From assembly GCF_000282335.1 (NCBI RefSeq), contig NZ_AKJM01000180.1, positions 1 through 46,786 of the forward strand: a stretch of DNA of 46,786 bases, read 5' to 3'. Positions within the stretch are counted from its first letter, which is position 1, and every line of letters starts with the position of its first letter. The DNA is from Pseudomonas sp. GM48. GTDB taxonomy: Bacteria; Pseudomonadota; Gammaproteobacteria; Pseudomonadales; Pseudomonadaceae. Both the position numbers and the translations under genes were made by a program. The notes below the pieces were generated by a model. It had not been told where the DNA came from, did not search any database, and saw only the letters and a list, made by a program, of their open reading frames with translations. Of the stretch, positions 1-7,553 are shown in pieces.

Positions 1-187
1 TGTAGAACTGCACCGGCCAGCGGATGTAGAAGTGCGGCGACACTCGGGCAATGGACAGCGGGATCGACACCAGAAAGCCGATGAAGATCGACGCGCTGAG
101 CAGCCACAGGGTCATGGCCAGGCCGGTGATGTTGTTGCCGTCGCTGTAGAGGAAGGGTTTCCAGTATTCCTGCAGAAGTTCGATCAT
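1..187 (-). CDS. hisM: Histidine/polar amino-acid ABC transporter permease HisM, N-terminal part (runs off left edge)
   Basis: Only the first 62 codons are visible. The protein starts MIELLQEYWKPFLYSDG and continues into a first hydrophobic segment (TLWLLSASIFIGFLVSIPL), closely matching the N-terminus of HisM, an inner-membrane permease of the HisJQMP-type importers. The ATG at 187 overlaps the hisQ stop by four bases (ATGA), so the two permeases are translationally coupled. The ATPase gene hisP would be expected further left, outside the window. HisM pairs with HisQ to form the membrane channel. The partial length is due to the window edge and not to a break in the gene. Confidence 0.88.
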   Translation of the reverse strand, partial: MIELLQEYWKPFLYSDGNNITGLAMTLWLLSASIFIGFLVSIPLSIARVSPHFYIRWPVQFY

Positions 188-912
188 CGTACGGCCTCCC
201 GGGTACCGGCGGAGTAACGACGTTCGAGCCAGCGCAGAATGAAGTTGGACGCGCTGGTGATCACCAGATAGATCAGTGCGGCAAGTACCAGGAAGTAGAA
301 CAGCTGATAGCTGCTTTTGCCCGCGTCCTGGGCCGCCTTGACCAGATCGGCGAGGCCGATGATCGACACCAGGGCGGTGGCTTTGAGCATCACCATCCAG
401 TTGTTACCGATACCCGGCAGGGCATAACGCATCATTTGCGGGAACACCACGATCCAGAAGCGCTGGCCGCGTTTGAGACCATAGGCGGTGGCCGCTTCGA
501 CCTGGCCCCGTGGGACGGCGAGAATCGCGCCGCGGAAGGTTTCGGTGAAATACGCCCCGTAGATGAAGCCCAGGGTGATGACCCCGGCGCTGAACGGGTT
601 GATCTCGATGTATTCCCATTCCATGAAGTCAGTCAACGAGGTCAGCCAGGTTTGCAGGCTGTAGAAAATCAGCAGCATCAGGACCAGGTCCGGAACGCCG
701 CGAATGAGGGTGGTGTAAAGCTGGGCAGGCACGCGCATCAGTTTGAGTTTTGACAACTTGGCACTGGCACCGAGCAGCCCGAGCAGTACGGCGACCAACA
801 GCGACAACGCCGAGAGCTTGATCGTCATCCAGGTGCCTTGCATCAGCAGCGGACCGAAGCCCTTGAGGCTGAAGGCAGAGAGCCCCAGATTTTGTAGTAG
901 GTTTTCGAACAT
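184..912 (-). CDS. hisQ: Histidine/polar amino-acid ABC transporter permease HisQ
   Basis: A 242-residue inner-membrane permease. It has several hydrophobic segments and the permease EAA loop (EAATAYGLKRGQRFWIVVFP, about residues 140-160), which contacts the ATPase. Length and sequence fit HisQ of the HisJQM(P) family, which forms a heterodimeric channel with HisM. It lies 56 bases after hisJ and overlaps hisM by four bases. An intrinsic terminator lies in the hisJ-hisQ gap, so less message is expected for the permeases than for the binding protein. Family assignment is firm. The exact substrate (histidine, arginine or lysine) cannot be read from the sequence. Confidence 0.9.
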   Translation of the reverse strand: MFENLLQNLGLSAFSLKGFGPLLMQGTWMTIKLSALSLLVAVLLGLLGASAKLSKLKLMRVPAQLYTTLIRGVPDLVLMLLIFYSLQTWLTSLTDFMEWEYIEINPFSAGVITLGFIYGAYFTETFRGAILAVPRGQVEAATAYGLKRGQRFWIVVFPQMMRYALPGIGNNWMVMLKATALVSIIGLADLVKAAQDAGKSSYQLFYFLVLAALIYLVITSASNFILRWLERRYSAGTREAVR

Positions 913-940
913 AAATCAGCAACCTGATCGGATGAAAAAA

Positions 941-962
941 GCGCCCATCGCGAGATGGGCGC
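941..962 (-). terminator. Intrinsic terminator/attenuator between hisJ and hisQ
   Basis: A 9-bp perfect stem (GCGCCCATC / GATGGGCGC, loop of four) lies between hisJ and hisQ. Read on the minus strand it is followed directly by six T residues (positions 935-940). This is a typical rho-independent terminator placed after the binding-protein gene, which would let the abundant periplasmic protein be made in excess over the permease. Confidence 0.8.
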
Positions 963-968
963 CGGGCA

Positions 969-1751
969 TTATTTGCCGCTGTACAGATTCAGATCGCCAA
1001 AGTGTTTCTTCTGAATGGTGGCGTAGGTGCCATCATCGTGTAACGCTTTGATACCTTTATCCAAAAGTGCTTTCAGCTCGGTGTTACCTTTCTTAATGCC
1101 AACGGCTGTTTTGGCTGGCAGCAAAGCGTTGTCGACCGGCTTGCTGACATCGTAGTCGGCACCCTGTGGGGACTTCAGGAAGCCCAGTTCGGCTTGCAGC
1201 ATGTCCTGGATCCCTGCATCGAGACGACCGGAAGTCAAGTCGGCATAGACCTGATCCTGGTTGGCGTAAGCCTGGGTTTTCACGCCGGCCTTGTCCAGAA
1301 CGGCTTTGGCATAGGCTTCCTGAATGGTGCCTTGTTCGTAACCGACGGTCTTGCCTTTGAGCGAGGCAACGTCTTCAGTCACGCCAGAACCTTTCTTGAA
1401 CACGTAGGCGGTTGGACCGGAGAACAGTTCGCTGGAGAAGTCGATGACTTTTTCACGGGCTTCGGTCACGGTCATCGACGAGATGACACCGTCGAACTTA
1501 TTGGCTTTGAGGCCGGGAATCATGCCATCGAAGTCACTTTCGACCCACTTGCACTTGACCTTCAGTTCGGCGCAGATCGCGTTCCCCAGATCGATGTCGA
1601 AGCCTACCAGGCTGCCATCGGCCGCTTTCGACTCGAACGGTGCGTAGGAAGGGTCAACGCCGAAGCGCAGTTCTTTGTACTCCTTCGCCATGGCGGAGCC
1701 GGCAGCCATGCACAACGCCAGTGCAGAAAGGGTCAGCAATGCTTTTTTCAT
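969..1751 (-). CDS. hisJ: Periplasmic histidine/polar amino-acid-binding protein HisJ
   Basis: A 260-residue periplasmic solute-binding protein of family 3 (SBP_bac_3). The N-terminus MKKALLTLSALALCMAAGSAMA is a Sec signal peptide, with cleavage likely after AMA. The mature part opens with KELRFGVDPSYAPFESK, the conserved ligand-binding start of HisJ/ArgT/AotJ proteins, and includes GFDIDLGNAICAEL. It captures a basic amino acid or histidine and delivers it to HisQM. It is the first gene of hisJ-hisQ-hisM. The order matches PAO1 PA2923-PA2925 as remembered, which favours HisJ over the arginine-type AotJ. Substrate remains inferred. Confidence 0.85.
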   Translation of the reverse strand: MKKALLTLSALALCMAAGSAMAKEYKELRFGVDPSYAPFESKAADGSLVGFDIDLGNAICAELKVKCKWVESDFDGMIPGLKANKFDGVISSMTVTEAREKVIDFSSELFSGPTAYVFKKGSGVTEDVASLKGKTVGYEQGTIQEAYAKAVLDKAGVKTQAYANQDQVYADLTSGRLDAGIQDMLQAELGFLKSPQGADYDVSKPVDNALLPAKTAVGIKKGNTELKALLDKGIKALHDDGTYATIQKKHFGDLNLYSGK

Positions 1752-1830
1752 TATTCAATCCCTAAAAACCAATATGAGCGCTTGTGGCGCAGAATTATTG
1801 TTACTGGAAAGCGTAAGACCTATTGAAAGT

Positions 1831-1846
1831 AGCAATTTCCGAACCA
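1831..1846 (-). promoter_or_regulatory. Possible sigma-54 -24/-12 element upstream of hisJ
   Basis: On the minus strand the sequence TGGTTCGGAAATTGCT has the invariant GG and GC of the sigma-54 consensus (TGGCAC-N5-TTGC) at the right spacing, but lacks the CAC. It lies about 80 bases upstream of the hisJ start. Nitrogen-source transport genes of pseudomonads are often RpoN-dependent, so the context fits, but the match is only partial. Confidence 0.3.
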
Positions 1847-2119
1847 GTGTGCCGAACAAGCGTTTTAAAAGGTGCTTGGAGAGTGGCCGGAGACTGATTT
1901 ATGCACGAAAACGGGCGCAGGGAAATGGGTGCACCCATTCGGCTCAAAAAGAAAAAAATTCCGGCATGAGAAGAGGGCTTGGCCGAGCAGGTTTTGCAGG
2001 GGCATCAAACTGTCTGCTTCGTCGACTGACTTGTCCTTGCGCCAGCGCAACATCCGCGGAACAAGGTTGGCGCGAGGCAAGAAGTTCTATCGGGATTTCA
2101 TGGGCGGATGAAATACCCC

Positions 2120-2209
2120 TGTGGGAGCGAGCTTGCTCGCGATAGCGGTATGTCAGTCATCCACAATGTTGACTGACAGGGTGCAATCGCGAGCAAGCTC
2201 GCTCCCACA
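2120..2209. repeat. REPIN (inverted pair of REP elements, GTGGGAGC type)
   Basis: Two inverted copies of the REP core face each other: TGTGGGAGCGAGCTTGCTCG at the left and its complement ending in GCTCCCACA at the right, about 40 bases apart. The right arm ends eight bases before the quiP stop codon, so it may act as a transcript end structure for quiP. Confidence 0.92.
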
Positions 2210-2216
2210 GTGGAGG

Positions 2217-4667
2217 TTATTTACCTGGAGTCAGCGTCAACCGTGCCTTGCCATAGGCATTGTCAAAGTTCTGCGGCTGCATCGGCAGGCTCAGGTACTG
2301 GCCCTTGAGCCACGGTTCGATGCTGTTGAGGTAGTTCGGGCTGGCCGGGTTGCCGGATTGACCGGTGCCGTTCTGCGCCATCAGCGGTTCGGACTGGCCG
2401 AAGTCGACGATAAAGCGCATGGCGGGAGCCAGCGTGGTGTTGAAGTCCTGGCCCCAGGCGAAGGCGGCGGTGTTGAGCGTGGTGTGATCGCCACCGGCCG
2501 GCAGCGGTCCGCGTACCGTCTGGCCGCTGCTGTTTTTCCACTCATAGCGATGCAGTTTGCCCCACTGCCAGGCTTTGTGATCGCCGCCCAACTGGCTGTC
2601 GCCGGCGCTGATCGCTGCGGTGAGGCTGCGGGCGAGGATGGCCGGTTTGTCTTCTTTCTGCGCGGTGCGCACGTCATCCCAGAACGGGCTGTCCTCACGC
2701 CCCAGCAAGTGATCGGCCTGGGCCGCGTAGGACAACTTGCCGTCAGCGACAAAAGCTTTCCATGCCGGGCCGCTTTCCGGACCCAGTTCATCGAGGAAGA
2801 TCTGCCGGGTGCTTTCCTGCAGGAACAACGCGTAAATCGCCGCATCGGTAGAGGTCGGACTGAGCTTGCCATCGAACGCCATCAAGCGGCTGTAGGCTTC
2901 GTGTGCCTTGGCGCGATCGGCCGCCGGCAGGGCGTCCATGGCTTGCTTGAGCGGCTGGGCCATGCCCGGTGCTTCGAACATCTTCTTCAGCTTGGCCGCG
3001 AAGGTGGTCGTCTGGTCGTATTGCATGGCGATCAGGCTGCGGCTGTCGTGTTTGCCTGCGCCGGCCAGTTCGGCCAGACGCTCGCCACGCTCCGGTGCCG
3101 CCCACGAGTTGGACAACTGCATGCCATAGCCATGGGGGATAACCCGTTGGTTGGCGGTGCCGAGCCAGCCTTGGGCCGGGTCCTGGTCGTACGGGTGCAG
3201 CATCGGGTCGGCATAACCGTCCCAATCGTAACGACCTTCCCAGCCCGGCGAGGGCAGTAAACCTTCGCCTTCGCGGCGGTTCGGGTAACGACCGGTGACT
3301 TGCCAGCCGATGTGGCTTGCATCGGCAAACACCAGGTTCAGTGCGATGGCGCGGATTTCGCGGCTGGCATCCGAAGCTCTTTCGGCGCTCTGGGCGCGGG
3401 ACAGGTCGAAGAACGCGTCCAGGGTCTTGTCGTCGGTGAAGTTCGGCATCTGCAAGGCCAGGCCGAAACCATTGGCCAGCGTGGTGCCCTGGGCGCTGTT
3501 GAGCAGCGGGCCATGGCGGGTTTCGTACACCGCCTCGCGAATTGGCCGCTGGCCTTTGACGAAATAGGTTTCGTTGCGCACGATCGCCGGCTGCCACTTC
3601 CCGGCGTTTTCGTAGGTAAGTCCGTTGCCCTGGCGCTTGATCTTCTCCAGGAACAGGTCCTGGTTGTCGCCCATCACGGACGCCATGCTCCACGCCACTT
3701 TACCGTTGAAACCACCGAGCACCATCGGCAGGCCCGCGATGGTCACGCCGGAGGCCTGATACTTCGGTGCGCGAATCTGCACGTAACTGAACAACGAAGG
3801 CACGCCCAGCGGTCCGTGACTGTCACTGGCCAGCAGGCTCTTGCCGCTGCGGCTGCGTGGCGGGGCGATGGCCCAGTTGTTCGACGAGGTGGCGCCCAGC
3901 AGGTTCAGGTCCGACAGTTGTCCCGTGGCCTTGCCGAGTTCGGCCAGCCCCGGCACTTGCCCGTTGAGCTTGATGCCTTGCAGTTTTTCGCTTTCGGCGA
4001 CTGGCAGTTTTTCGTCGGGAGCCGACGGCGTCAGCCACGCCAGTTTGTCGGTGGTGACGGTCTGGGCTAGCACCAGCGCGGAAATTTCTTCCGGCAGGTT
4101 GGTCGACTGGCTGAAGTTCAACAGGCAGAAAATCAGCGCCGAATCTTCCGGCTGCCAGTATTCGGGCTTGTAGCCGGTAGCCGCGAGGTCCGCCGGCAGT
4201 TTGTCGCGGTAGCGGAACAGGTAGGCGTTGACGCCCCGTGCATAGACTTCGAAGAAACGCTTGAGGCGCGGCGAAGAGGCCTTGTACAGCTCGCCAGCAC
4301 TTTTCTTCAGGTTGACCGCCCGCATGTATCGGTCGGCATCCAGCAGGTCGGCACCGTGCATCTCGGCCAATCGGCCCTGGGCGAGCAGGCGCAGGGTGAC
4401 CATCTGCGTGATGCGGTCGCTGGCATGTACGTAACCGAGGGTGAACAGTGCGTCGTGGAAGCTGTTGCTTTCGATCAGCGGCATGCCCATGGCATTGCGA
4501 CGCACCGAAACGTTCTGCGCCAGGCCCTTGAGCGGTTGTACGCCGGAGGTCGGCGGGAGGGTGTCCTGGGCGTTGAAGTTCTGACAACCGGTCAGGCTCA
4601 AGACACCGGCCACTGCTGCGGCAACGCCGAACCGGGGTAGAAAATGAGTAAGGGCTGGCGAGGCCAT
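2217..4667 (-). CDS. quiP: Acyl-homoserine-lactone acylase QuiP (penicillin-acylase family)
   Basis: An 816-residue N-terminal nucleophile hydrolase that cleaves the amide bond of long-chain acyl-homoserine lactones (quorum-sensing signals). The N-terminus ends in a lipoprotein-like signal (VLSLTGC, Cys28). The alpha chain is followed by the autocleavage site GATSSNNW, so the mature beta chain should start at Ser262 (SNNW, nucleophile plus conserved Asn). The ATG at 4667 is preceded by AGGAG. Length and sequence match the QuiP family (PA1032 in PAO1), and the neighbours follow the PA1032 region. The enzyme acts in the periplasm or outer membrane. It is monocistronic here, with a REPIN at its 3' end. 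Confidence 0.9.
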   Translation of the reverse strand: MASPALTHFLPRFGVAAAVAGVLSLTGCQNFNAQDTLPPTSGVQPLKGLAQNVSVRRNAMGMPLIESNSFHDALFTLGYVHASDRITQMVTLRLLAQGRLAEMHGADLLDADRYMRAVNLKKSAGELYKASSPRLKRFFEVYARGVNAYLFRYRDKLPADLAATGYKPEYWQPEDSALIFCLLNFSQSTNLPEEISALVLAQTVTTDKLAWLTPSAPDEKLPVAESEKLQGIKLNGQVPGLAELGKATGQLSDLNLLGATSSNNWAIAPPRSRSGKSLLASDSHGPLGVPSLFSYVQIRAPKYQASGVTIAGLPMVLGGFNGKVAWSMASVMGDNQDLFLEKIKRQGNGLTYENAGKWQPAIVRNETYFVKGQRPIREAVYETRHGPLLNSAQGTTLANGFGLALQMPNFTDDKTLDAFFDLSRAQSAERASDASREIRAIALNLVFADASHIGWQVTGRYPNRREGEGLLPSPGWEGRYDWDGYADPMLHPYDQDPAQGWLGTANQRVIPHGYGMQLSNSWAAPERGERLAELAGAGKHDSRSLIAMQYDQTTTFAAKLKKMFEAPGMAQPLKQAMDALPAADRAKAHEAYSRLMAFDGKLSPTSTDAAIYALFLQESTRQIFLDELGPESGPAWKAFVADGKLSYAAQADHLLGREDSPFWDDVRTAQKEDKPAILARSLTAAISAGDSQLGGDHKAWQWGKLHRYEWKNSSGQTVRGPLPAGGDHTTLNTAAFAWGQDFNTTLAPAMRFIVDFGQSEPLMAQNGTGQSGNPASPNYLNSIEPWLKGQYLSLPMQPQNFDNAYGKARLTLTPGK

Positions 4668-4784
4668 GGCAAAGCTCCTGCGGGGGTAGAGGCGGCGGCG
4701 CGCAATAAAGGCGCTACGTTAGTGAGCGGGAGGTGGCCGCGCAAGCGGGGTACAAGGTTATTTCAGGATTTGTCTGATAAACCG

Positions 4785-4800
4785 AAAAGATCGCAGCCTT
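4785..4800. repeat. Short copy of a third repeat family (AAAAGATCGCAGCCTT)
   Basis: The 16-mer AAAAGATCGCAGCCTT occurs here and again at 6335-6350. It resembles the start of another extragenic repeat family of Pseudomonas. Only one arm is present, so this is probably a relic. Confidence 0.55.
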
Positions 4801-4861
4801 GCCAGTCGCAATGGGTGATGCTGAAGTGCAACACCGACAACAATTCTGGAGAACAACGGGC

Positions 4862-5419
4862 ATGGAGCTCAAGGCAAACGCGGCACTGATCATCATCGAT
4901 CAACAAAAAGGCATCCTGCATCCCAGACTCGGCCGGCGGAATAATCCTCAGGCCGAAGAGCGCATGCTGGAATTGCTCGGCCATTGGCGGCGCACCGCCC
5001 GGCCGGTGATCCATGTGCAGCATCTGTCTCGCTCAGTGGACTCAGTGTTCTGGCCGCAGCAGTCGGGGGTGGAGTTTCAGCAGCGGTTTCAACCCATGGC
5101 CGGTGAACGCTTGATCCAGAAACAGGTGCCGGATGCGTTTTGTTCAACGGGGCTGGAGGCGCAGTTGCACGAGGCGGGGATCGGGCAGTTGATCATCGTG
5201 GGCGTCGCGACCCACAACTCGGTGGAATCCACGGCGCGTACCGCGGGCAATCTGGGGTTTGATACGTGGGTGGCCGAGGATGCGTGCTTTACCTTCGACA
5301 AGGCTGATTTTTTCGGCCATGCCCATACAGCTGAAGAGGTGCATGCGATGTCGCTGGGGAATTTGCACGGCGAGTATGCGACGGTCACGAGTAGCGCAAC
5401 AATTTTCTCGGCTGACTGA
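4862..5419 (+). CDS. Isochorismatase-fold hydrolase lacking the usual catalytic cysteine
   Basis: A 185-residue cytoplasmic protein of the isochorismatase/cysteine-hydrolase fold. The chosen ATG is preceded by a GGAG-type site (CTGGAGAAC). A longer reading frame from 4799 lacks support. Visible catalytic features are Asp13 (ALIIIDQQKG) and Lys87 (IQKQVPDAF). The third position, in VGVATHNSVESTAR, is Ser120 where nicotinamidases and related amidases have Cys (ATxxCVxxTA). It therefore may not be a classical cysteine hydrolase, and isochorismatase-type or altered chemistry is possible. No pathway neighbours indicate a substrate. Two REP blocks follow. Confidence 0.8.
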   Translation: MELKANAALIIIDQQKGILHPRLGRRNNPQAEERMLELLGHWRRTARPVIHVQHLSRSVDSVFWPQQSGVEFQQRFQPMAGERLIQKQVPDAFCSTGLEAQLHEAGIGQLIIVGVATHNSVESTARTAGNLGFDTWVAEDACFTFDKADFFGHAHTAEEVHAMSLGNLHGEYATVTSSATIFSAD

Positions 5420-5425
5420 AAAAAC

Positions 5426-5515
5426 TGTGGGAGCGGGCTTGCTCGCGAAAGCGGACTGAAATCCGGCATCTCTGTTTACTGACACACCGTCTTCGCGAGC
5501 AAGCCCGCTCCCACA
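5426..5515. repeat. REPIN (inverted pair, GTGGGAGC type)
   Basis: Left arm TGTGGGAGCGGGCTTGCTCG and right arm ending CGCTCCCACA enclose about 40 bases. It starts seven bases after the stop of the isochorismatase-fold gene. Confidence 0.92.
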
Positions 5516-5539
5516 GGGGAAATGTGTTCACCGTAATAA

Positions 5540-5567
5540 TGTGGGAGCGAGCTTGCTCGCGATGGCG
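5540..5567. repeat. Single REP element (GTGGGAGC type)
   Basis: An unpaired copy TGTGGGAGCGAGCTTGCTCG followed by CGATGGCG. It sits between the REPIN at 5426-5515 and the SEC-C gene end, giving three REP copies in 140 bases. Confidence 0.88.
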
Positions 5568-5601
5568 TTTCAACAGGCGAAATCAATGTCCGCCCGAAGC
5601 A

Positions 5602-5808
5602 TCAGGCGCCGTGGCACTTCTTGAATTTCTTGCCGTTGCCGCATGGGCAAGGATCGTTGCGGCCGACGTCTTTCAGGGCGTTGCGCACCGGTTCCTGGTG
5701 AGCGTGGCCGCAGTTCGGACCGTGGACATGGCCGTGGTCGTGATCATGGTGGTGATGGTCATGATCGTGGTTGCAATCAGGACCGTGGACGTGGGGTTGC
5801 TGGGTCAT
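5602..5808 (-). CDS. Histidine-rich SEC-C motif protein
   Basis: A 68-residue protein with two parts. Residues 6-37 are extremely rich in His and Asp with two Cys (HVHGPDCNHDHDHHHHDHDH, then VHGPNCGHAH). The C-terminus is a SEC-C zinc-binding motif (NDPCPCGNGKKFKKCHG), as found at the tail of SecA and in YchJ-type proteins. The His-rich part suggests metal binding or storage (Zn, Ni or Co). The start overlaps the stop of the upstream LEA-type lipoprotein gene by four bases (ATGA), so the two are coupled. Function unknown. Confidence 0.85.
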   Translation of the reverse strand: MTQQPHVHGPDCNHDHDHHHHDHDHGHVHGPNCGHAHQEPVRNALKDVGRNDPCPCGNGKKFKKCHGA

Positions 5809-6299
5809 CGGTGTTGCTCCGGAATTAAATCGGCGGCGATTATCACGCCATTGCGCGCCAGGTGCACGTAGTGGGTGATGAATATACCGGTTTCCAGTTC
5901 ACCTTCCAGACGATAGGGAATGGGTTGATCGGATTTTTTCAGCAGTTTGGCCAGATCCCGTACCTTGGACCACAAGTTGGTGCGGATCGGCACCTTGAAG
6001 TAGGTGCTGTGCCTGGGGCCGATGGTGAACCAGTGTTCGTACTCGCCTTCGGCCAGCAGAATGTCACCCAAGTGAACGCGGTACTCCAGACTGCGCACCG
6101 TCAGGTCACTGTCGTTGGGGTTGTCGATACGAAAGTGCAGGAGGAATTTCTGTTCCAGCATTTTGGCGCGGACCACCTCGACTTTCACCAGATGGACCTC
6201 GGGGTCCGGCAAGTCGTCGTCGAACCACGACGCGCAGCCACCGAGTCCGAGTGCCAGGAACAATGTGAGCAAATAGAGTGCGCTGCGGCGGATGATCAT
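5805..6299 (-). CDS. LEA type 2 (WHy-domain) family lipoprotein
   Basis: A 164-residue predicted lipoprotein. The hydrophobic N-terminus ends in the lipobox LGLGGC. The body has the LEA-2/WHy pattern: LHFRIDNPNDSDLTVRSLEY and LLAEGEYEHWFTIGPRHST, an immunoglobulin-like beta fold seen in stress-related plant and bacterial proteins. The likely location is the inner or outer membrane facing the periplasm. It overlaps the downstream His-rich SEC-C gene by four bases. GGGAG lies 12 bases before the ATG. The role is unknown. Confidence 0.85.
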   Translation of the reverse strand: MIIRRSALYLLTLFLALGLGGCASWFDDDLPDPEVHLVKVEVVRAKMLEQKFLLHFRIDNPNDSDLTVRSLEYRVHLGDILLAEGEYEHWFTIGPRHSTYFKVPIRTNLWSKVRDLAKLLKKSDQPIPYRLEGELETGIFITHYVHLARNGVIIAADLIPEQHR

Positions 6300-6334
6300 C
6301 GTGGTGTTTCTCCCTTGAGCCCCAGTCTAGACCC

Positions 6335-6350
6335 AAAAGATCGCAGCCTT
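6335..6350. repeat. Second short copy of the AAAAGATCGCAGCCTT repeat
   Basis: Identical 16-mer to that at 4785-4800, in the gap between the LEA-type lipoprotein gene and the YchJ-family gene. Only one arm of a possible REP family is seen. Confidence 0.55.
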
Positions 6351-6385
6351 CGGCGCCCTGGCTTGGTGGACAGCCATTCCATCTC

Positions 6386-6862
6386 CTAACTGCTGAAATA
6401 CCCCGCGCAACATTTCTTGAATTTCTGCCCGCTGGCGCACGGGCAGGCGTCATTGCGCCCGAGTTTGAGCGGCACGGTCGGGTCGATGAAATACCAGCGA
6501 CCGGTGTTTTGCACAAACGACGAACGCTCGCGGTGGCTGTGCTCGCCATTGCTGTCGTGCCAGCGCGCGGTGAAAGTCACGAAGGCATGTTCAGGCTGGC
6601 CGCCCAGCACTTCGGAGCTTTCCACCTCAAGGCCCAGCCACGTACTTTGCGCGCTCCAGTCGCTGATCGATTGACGGTCGAGGCCGGCCTGTTGTGCGGG
6701 CAGGGTCGTAGCCACCAGATAATCGACCAATCCCAGCACATAGGCGCTGTAGCGCGAGCGCATCAAGGCTTCGGCGCATGGCGCCGGGTGCCCGGCATGG
6801 TAATGACCGCAACAGGCATCGAGCAGAGTGCCGCTGCCGCAAGGGCAAATGGATGTACTCAT
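6386..6862 (-). CDS. YchJ family protein with two SEC-C zinc motifs
   Basis: A 158-residue cytoplasmic protein. It opens with SICPCGSGTLLDACCGHYH and ends with NDACPCASGQKFKKCC, two SEC-C-type zinc-binding motifs flanking an NTF2-like middle domain (ALMRSRYSAYVLGLVDYL, TFTARWHDSNGEH, WYFIDPT). This is the normal layout of the YchJ/UPF0225 family. The ATG at 6862 was chosen because the protein then starts at the conserved MSTSICPCGSG. A longer reading frame to 6946 would run into the upstream gene. It follows the DUF6231-like gene after only four bases, so they are probably co-transcribed. Biochemical role unknown. Confidence 0.88.
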   Translation of the reverse strand: MSTSICPCGSGTLLDACCGHYHAGHPAPCAEALMRSRYSAYVLGLVDYLVATTLPAQQAGLDRQSISDWSAQSTWLGLEVESSEVLGGQPEHAFVTFTARWHDSNGEHSHRERSSFVQNTGRWYFIDPTVPLKLGRNDACPCASGQKFKKCCAGYFSS

Positions 6863-6866
6863 TGCA

Positions 6867-7364
6867 TTACCACCAGTATTTCCCGAAGTTTTCCGGATTG
6901 GCCCAGAAGCGCGAGTTGAGCCAGTCGGGGACTTGTTTGTATTCAAGCAGATCGTAGGTGAACAGGGTCAAGACCTGCTCATCGCGTTGAAAGCGCTCGC
7001 TGGCTTGCAGGGCCAGGGAAAAAAAATCCGTCTCTTGCCAGCCACAGGCCGGCAGATCTGCCAGCACCGCGATGCGGCTGGCGTTGAGGTTGCGGATGCC
7101 GCCCAGCAGGTTCAGGCCGTCGCGCTTGGGCAAATGCTCCAGGCAATCGACCACCAGGGCCAGGTCGAATCGGCAGGCCGCCAACTCGGCGGGCAATGGG
7201 CCGGGGGCGGCGAAAGCGACGCTGCTGTCCGGGTGAGCGAGTTTGAAAGCCTCCAGCGCCGGGAACTCGCTGGCGCCGATCAACAACAGGCGCGCGGGGG
7301 CATATCGGTCAAGTAACGCGGCCAGTGCCTGCTGCGGCGTGCGTGAAGAAATACCTGCAATCAT
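6867..7364 (-). CDS. DUF6231-type conserved protein
   Basis: A 165-residue protein resembling a Pseudomonas family annotated DUF6231. The sequence has a Rossmann/methyltransferase-like look: ARLLLIGASEFPALEAF near the start, FDLALVVDCLEHLPKRDG in the middle. There is no clear catalytic motif. The ATG at 7364 is preceded by GAGGA. A TTG one codon upstream is less likely. It is first of a probable two-gene unit with the YchJ-family gene and is divergent from the OmpA-family lipoprotein gene at 7554. It may be a degenerate SAM-dependent methyltransferase, which is an inference from fold pattern only. Confidence 0.75.
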   Translation of the reverse strand: MIAGISSRTPQQALAALLDRYAPARLLLIGASEFPALEAFKLAHPDSSVAFAAPGPLPAELAACRFDLALVVDCLEHLPKRDGLNLLGGIRNLNASRIAVLADLPACGWQETDFFSLALQASERFQRDEQVLTLFTYDLLEYKQVPDWLNSRFWANPENFGKYWW

Positions 7365-7500
7365 CAAAGATCCTCAATCAGATCCGCCAAGACTAGCCTG
7401 CCCGAACGCTCTGGCCTAGAGCGGCTTGGCGGTAAAGATGCCAACCCGTCGTTAATGCGTGAATAAACAGCATGGCCTATTGCTGGCGGAGATTAAAACT

Positions 7501-7553
7501 CGGGTCTTTACTACCTGCATCGGTTCCAAGCCGATCCTTCAGGAGAAAACTAG
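7501..7553 (+). promoter_or_regulatory. Leader of the first OmpA lipoprotein gene with partly sequestered RBS
   Basis: The leader starts with CGGGTCTTTACT, the same 12 bases found at 8281-8292 before the second OmpA gene. It is followed by a foldable segment: CCTG (7514-7517) can pair with CAGG (7540-7543), and ATCGG (7519-7523) with CCGAT (7531-7535). The CAGG arm includes part of the ribosome-binding site AGGAG (7541-7545). The start codon is at 7554. Confidence 0.55.

Larger units (their letters stand above)
1752..2216. other. Intergenic region between hisJ and quiP
   Basis: This 465-base stretch holds the upstream region of hisJ on the minus strand and one REPIN at 2120-2209. A possible sigma-54-like element is at 1831-1846. 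The longest reading frame (1865-2080, minus, 71 codons) has no convincing ribosome-binding site or family signature and is not called. Nothing else was recognised. Confidence 0.6.

Noticed and set aside
1865..2080. 71-codon frame on the minus strand in the hisJ-quiP gap
   Set aside because: No recognisable family, no good RBS and an unusual composition. It probably is not translated.
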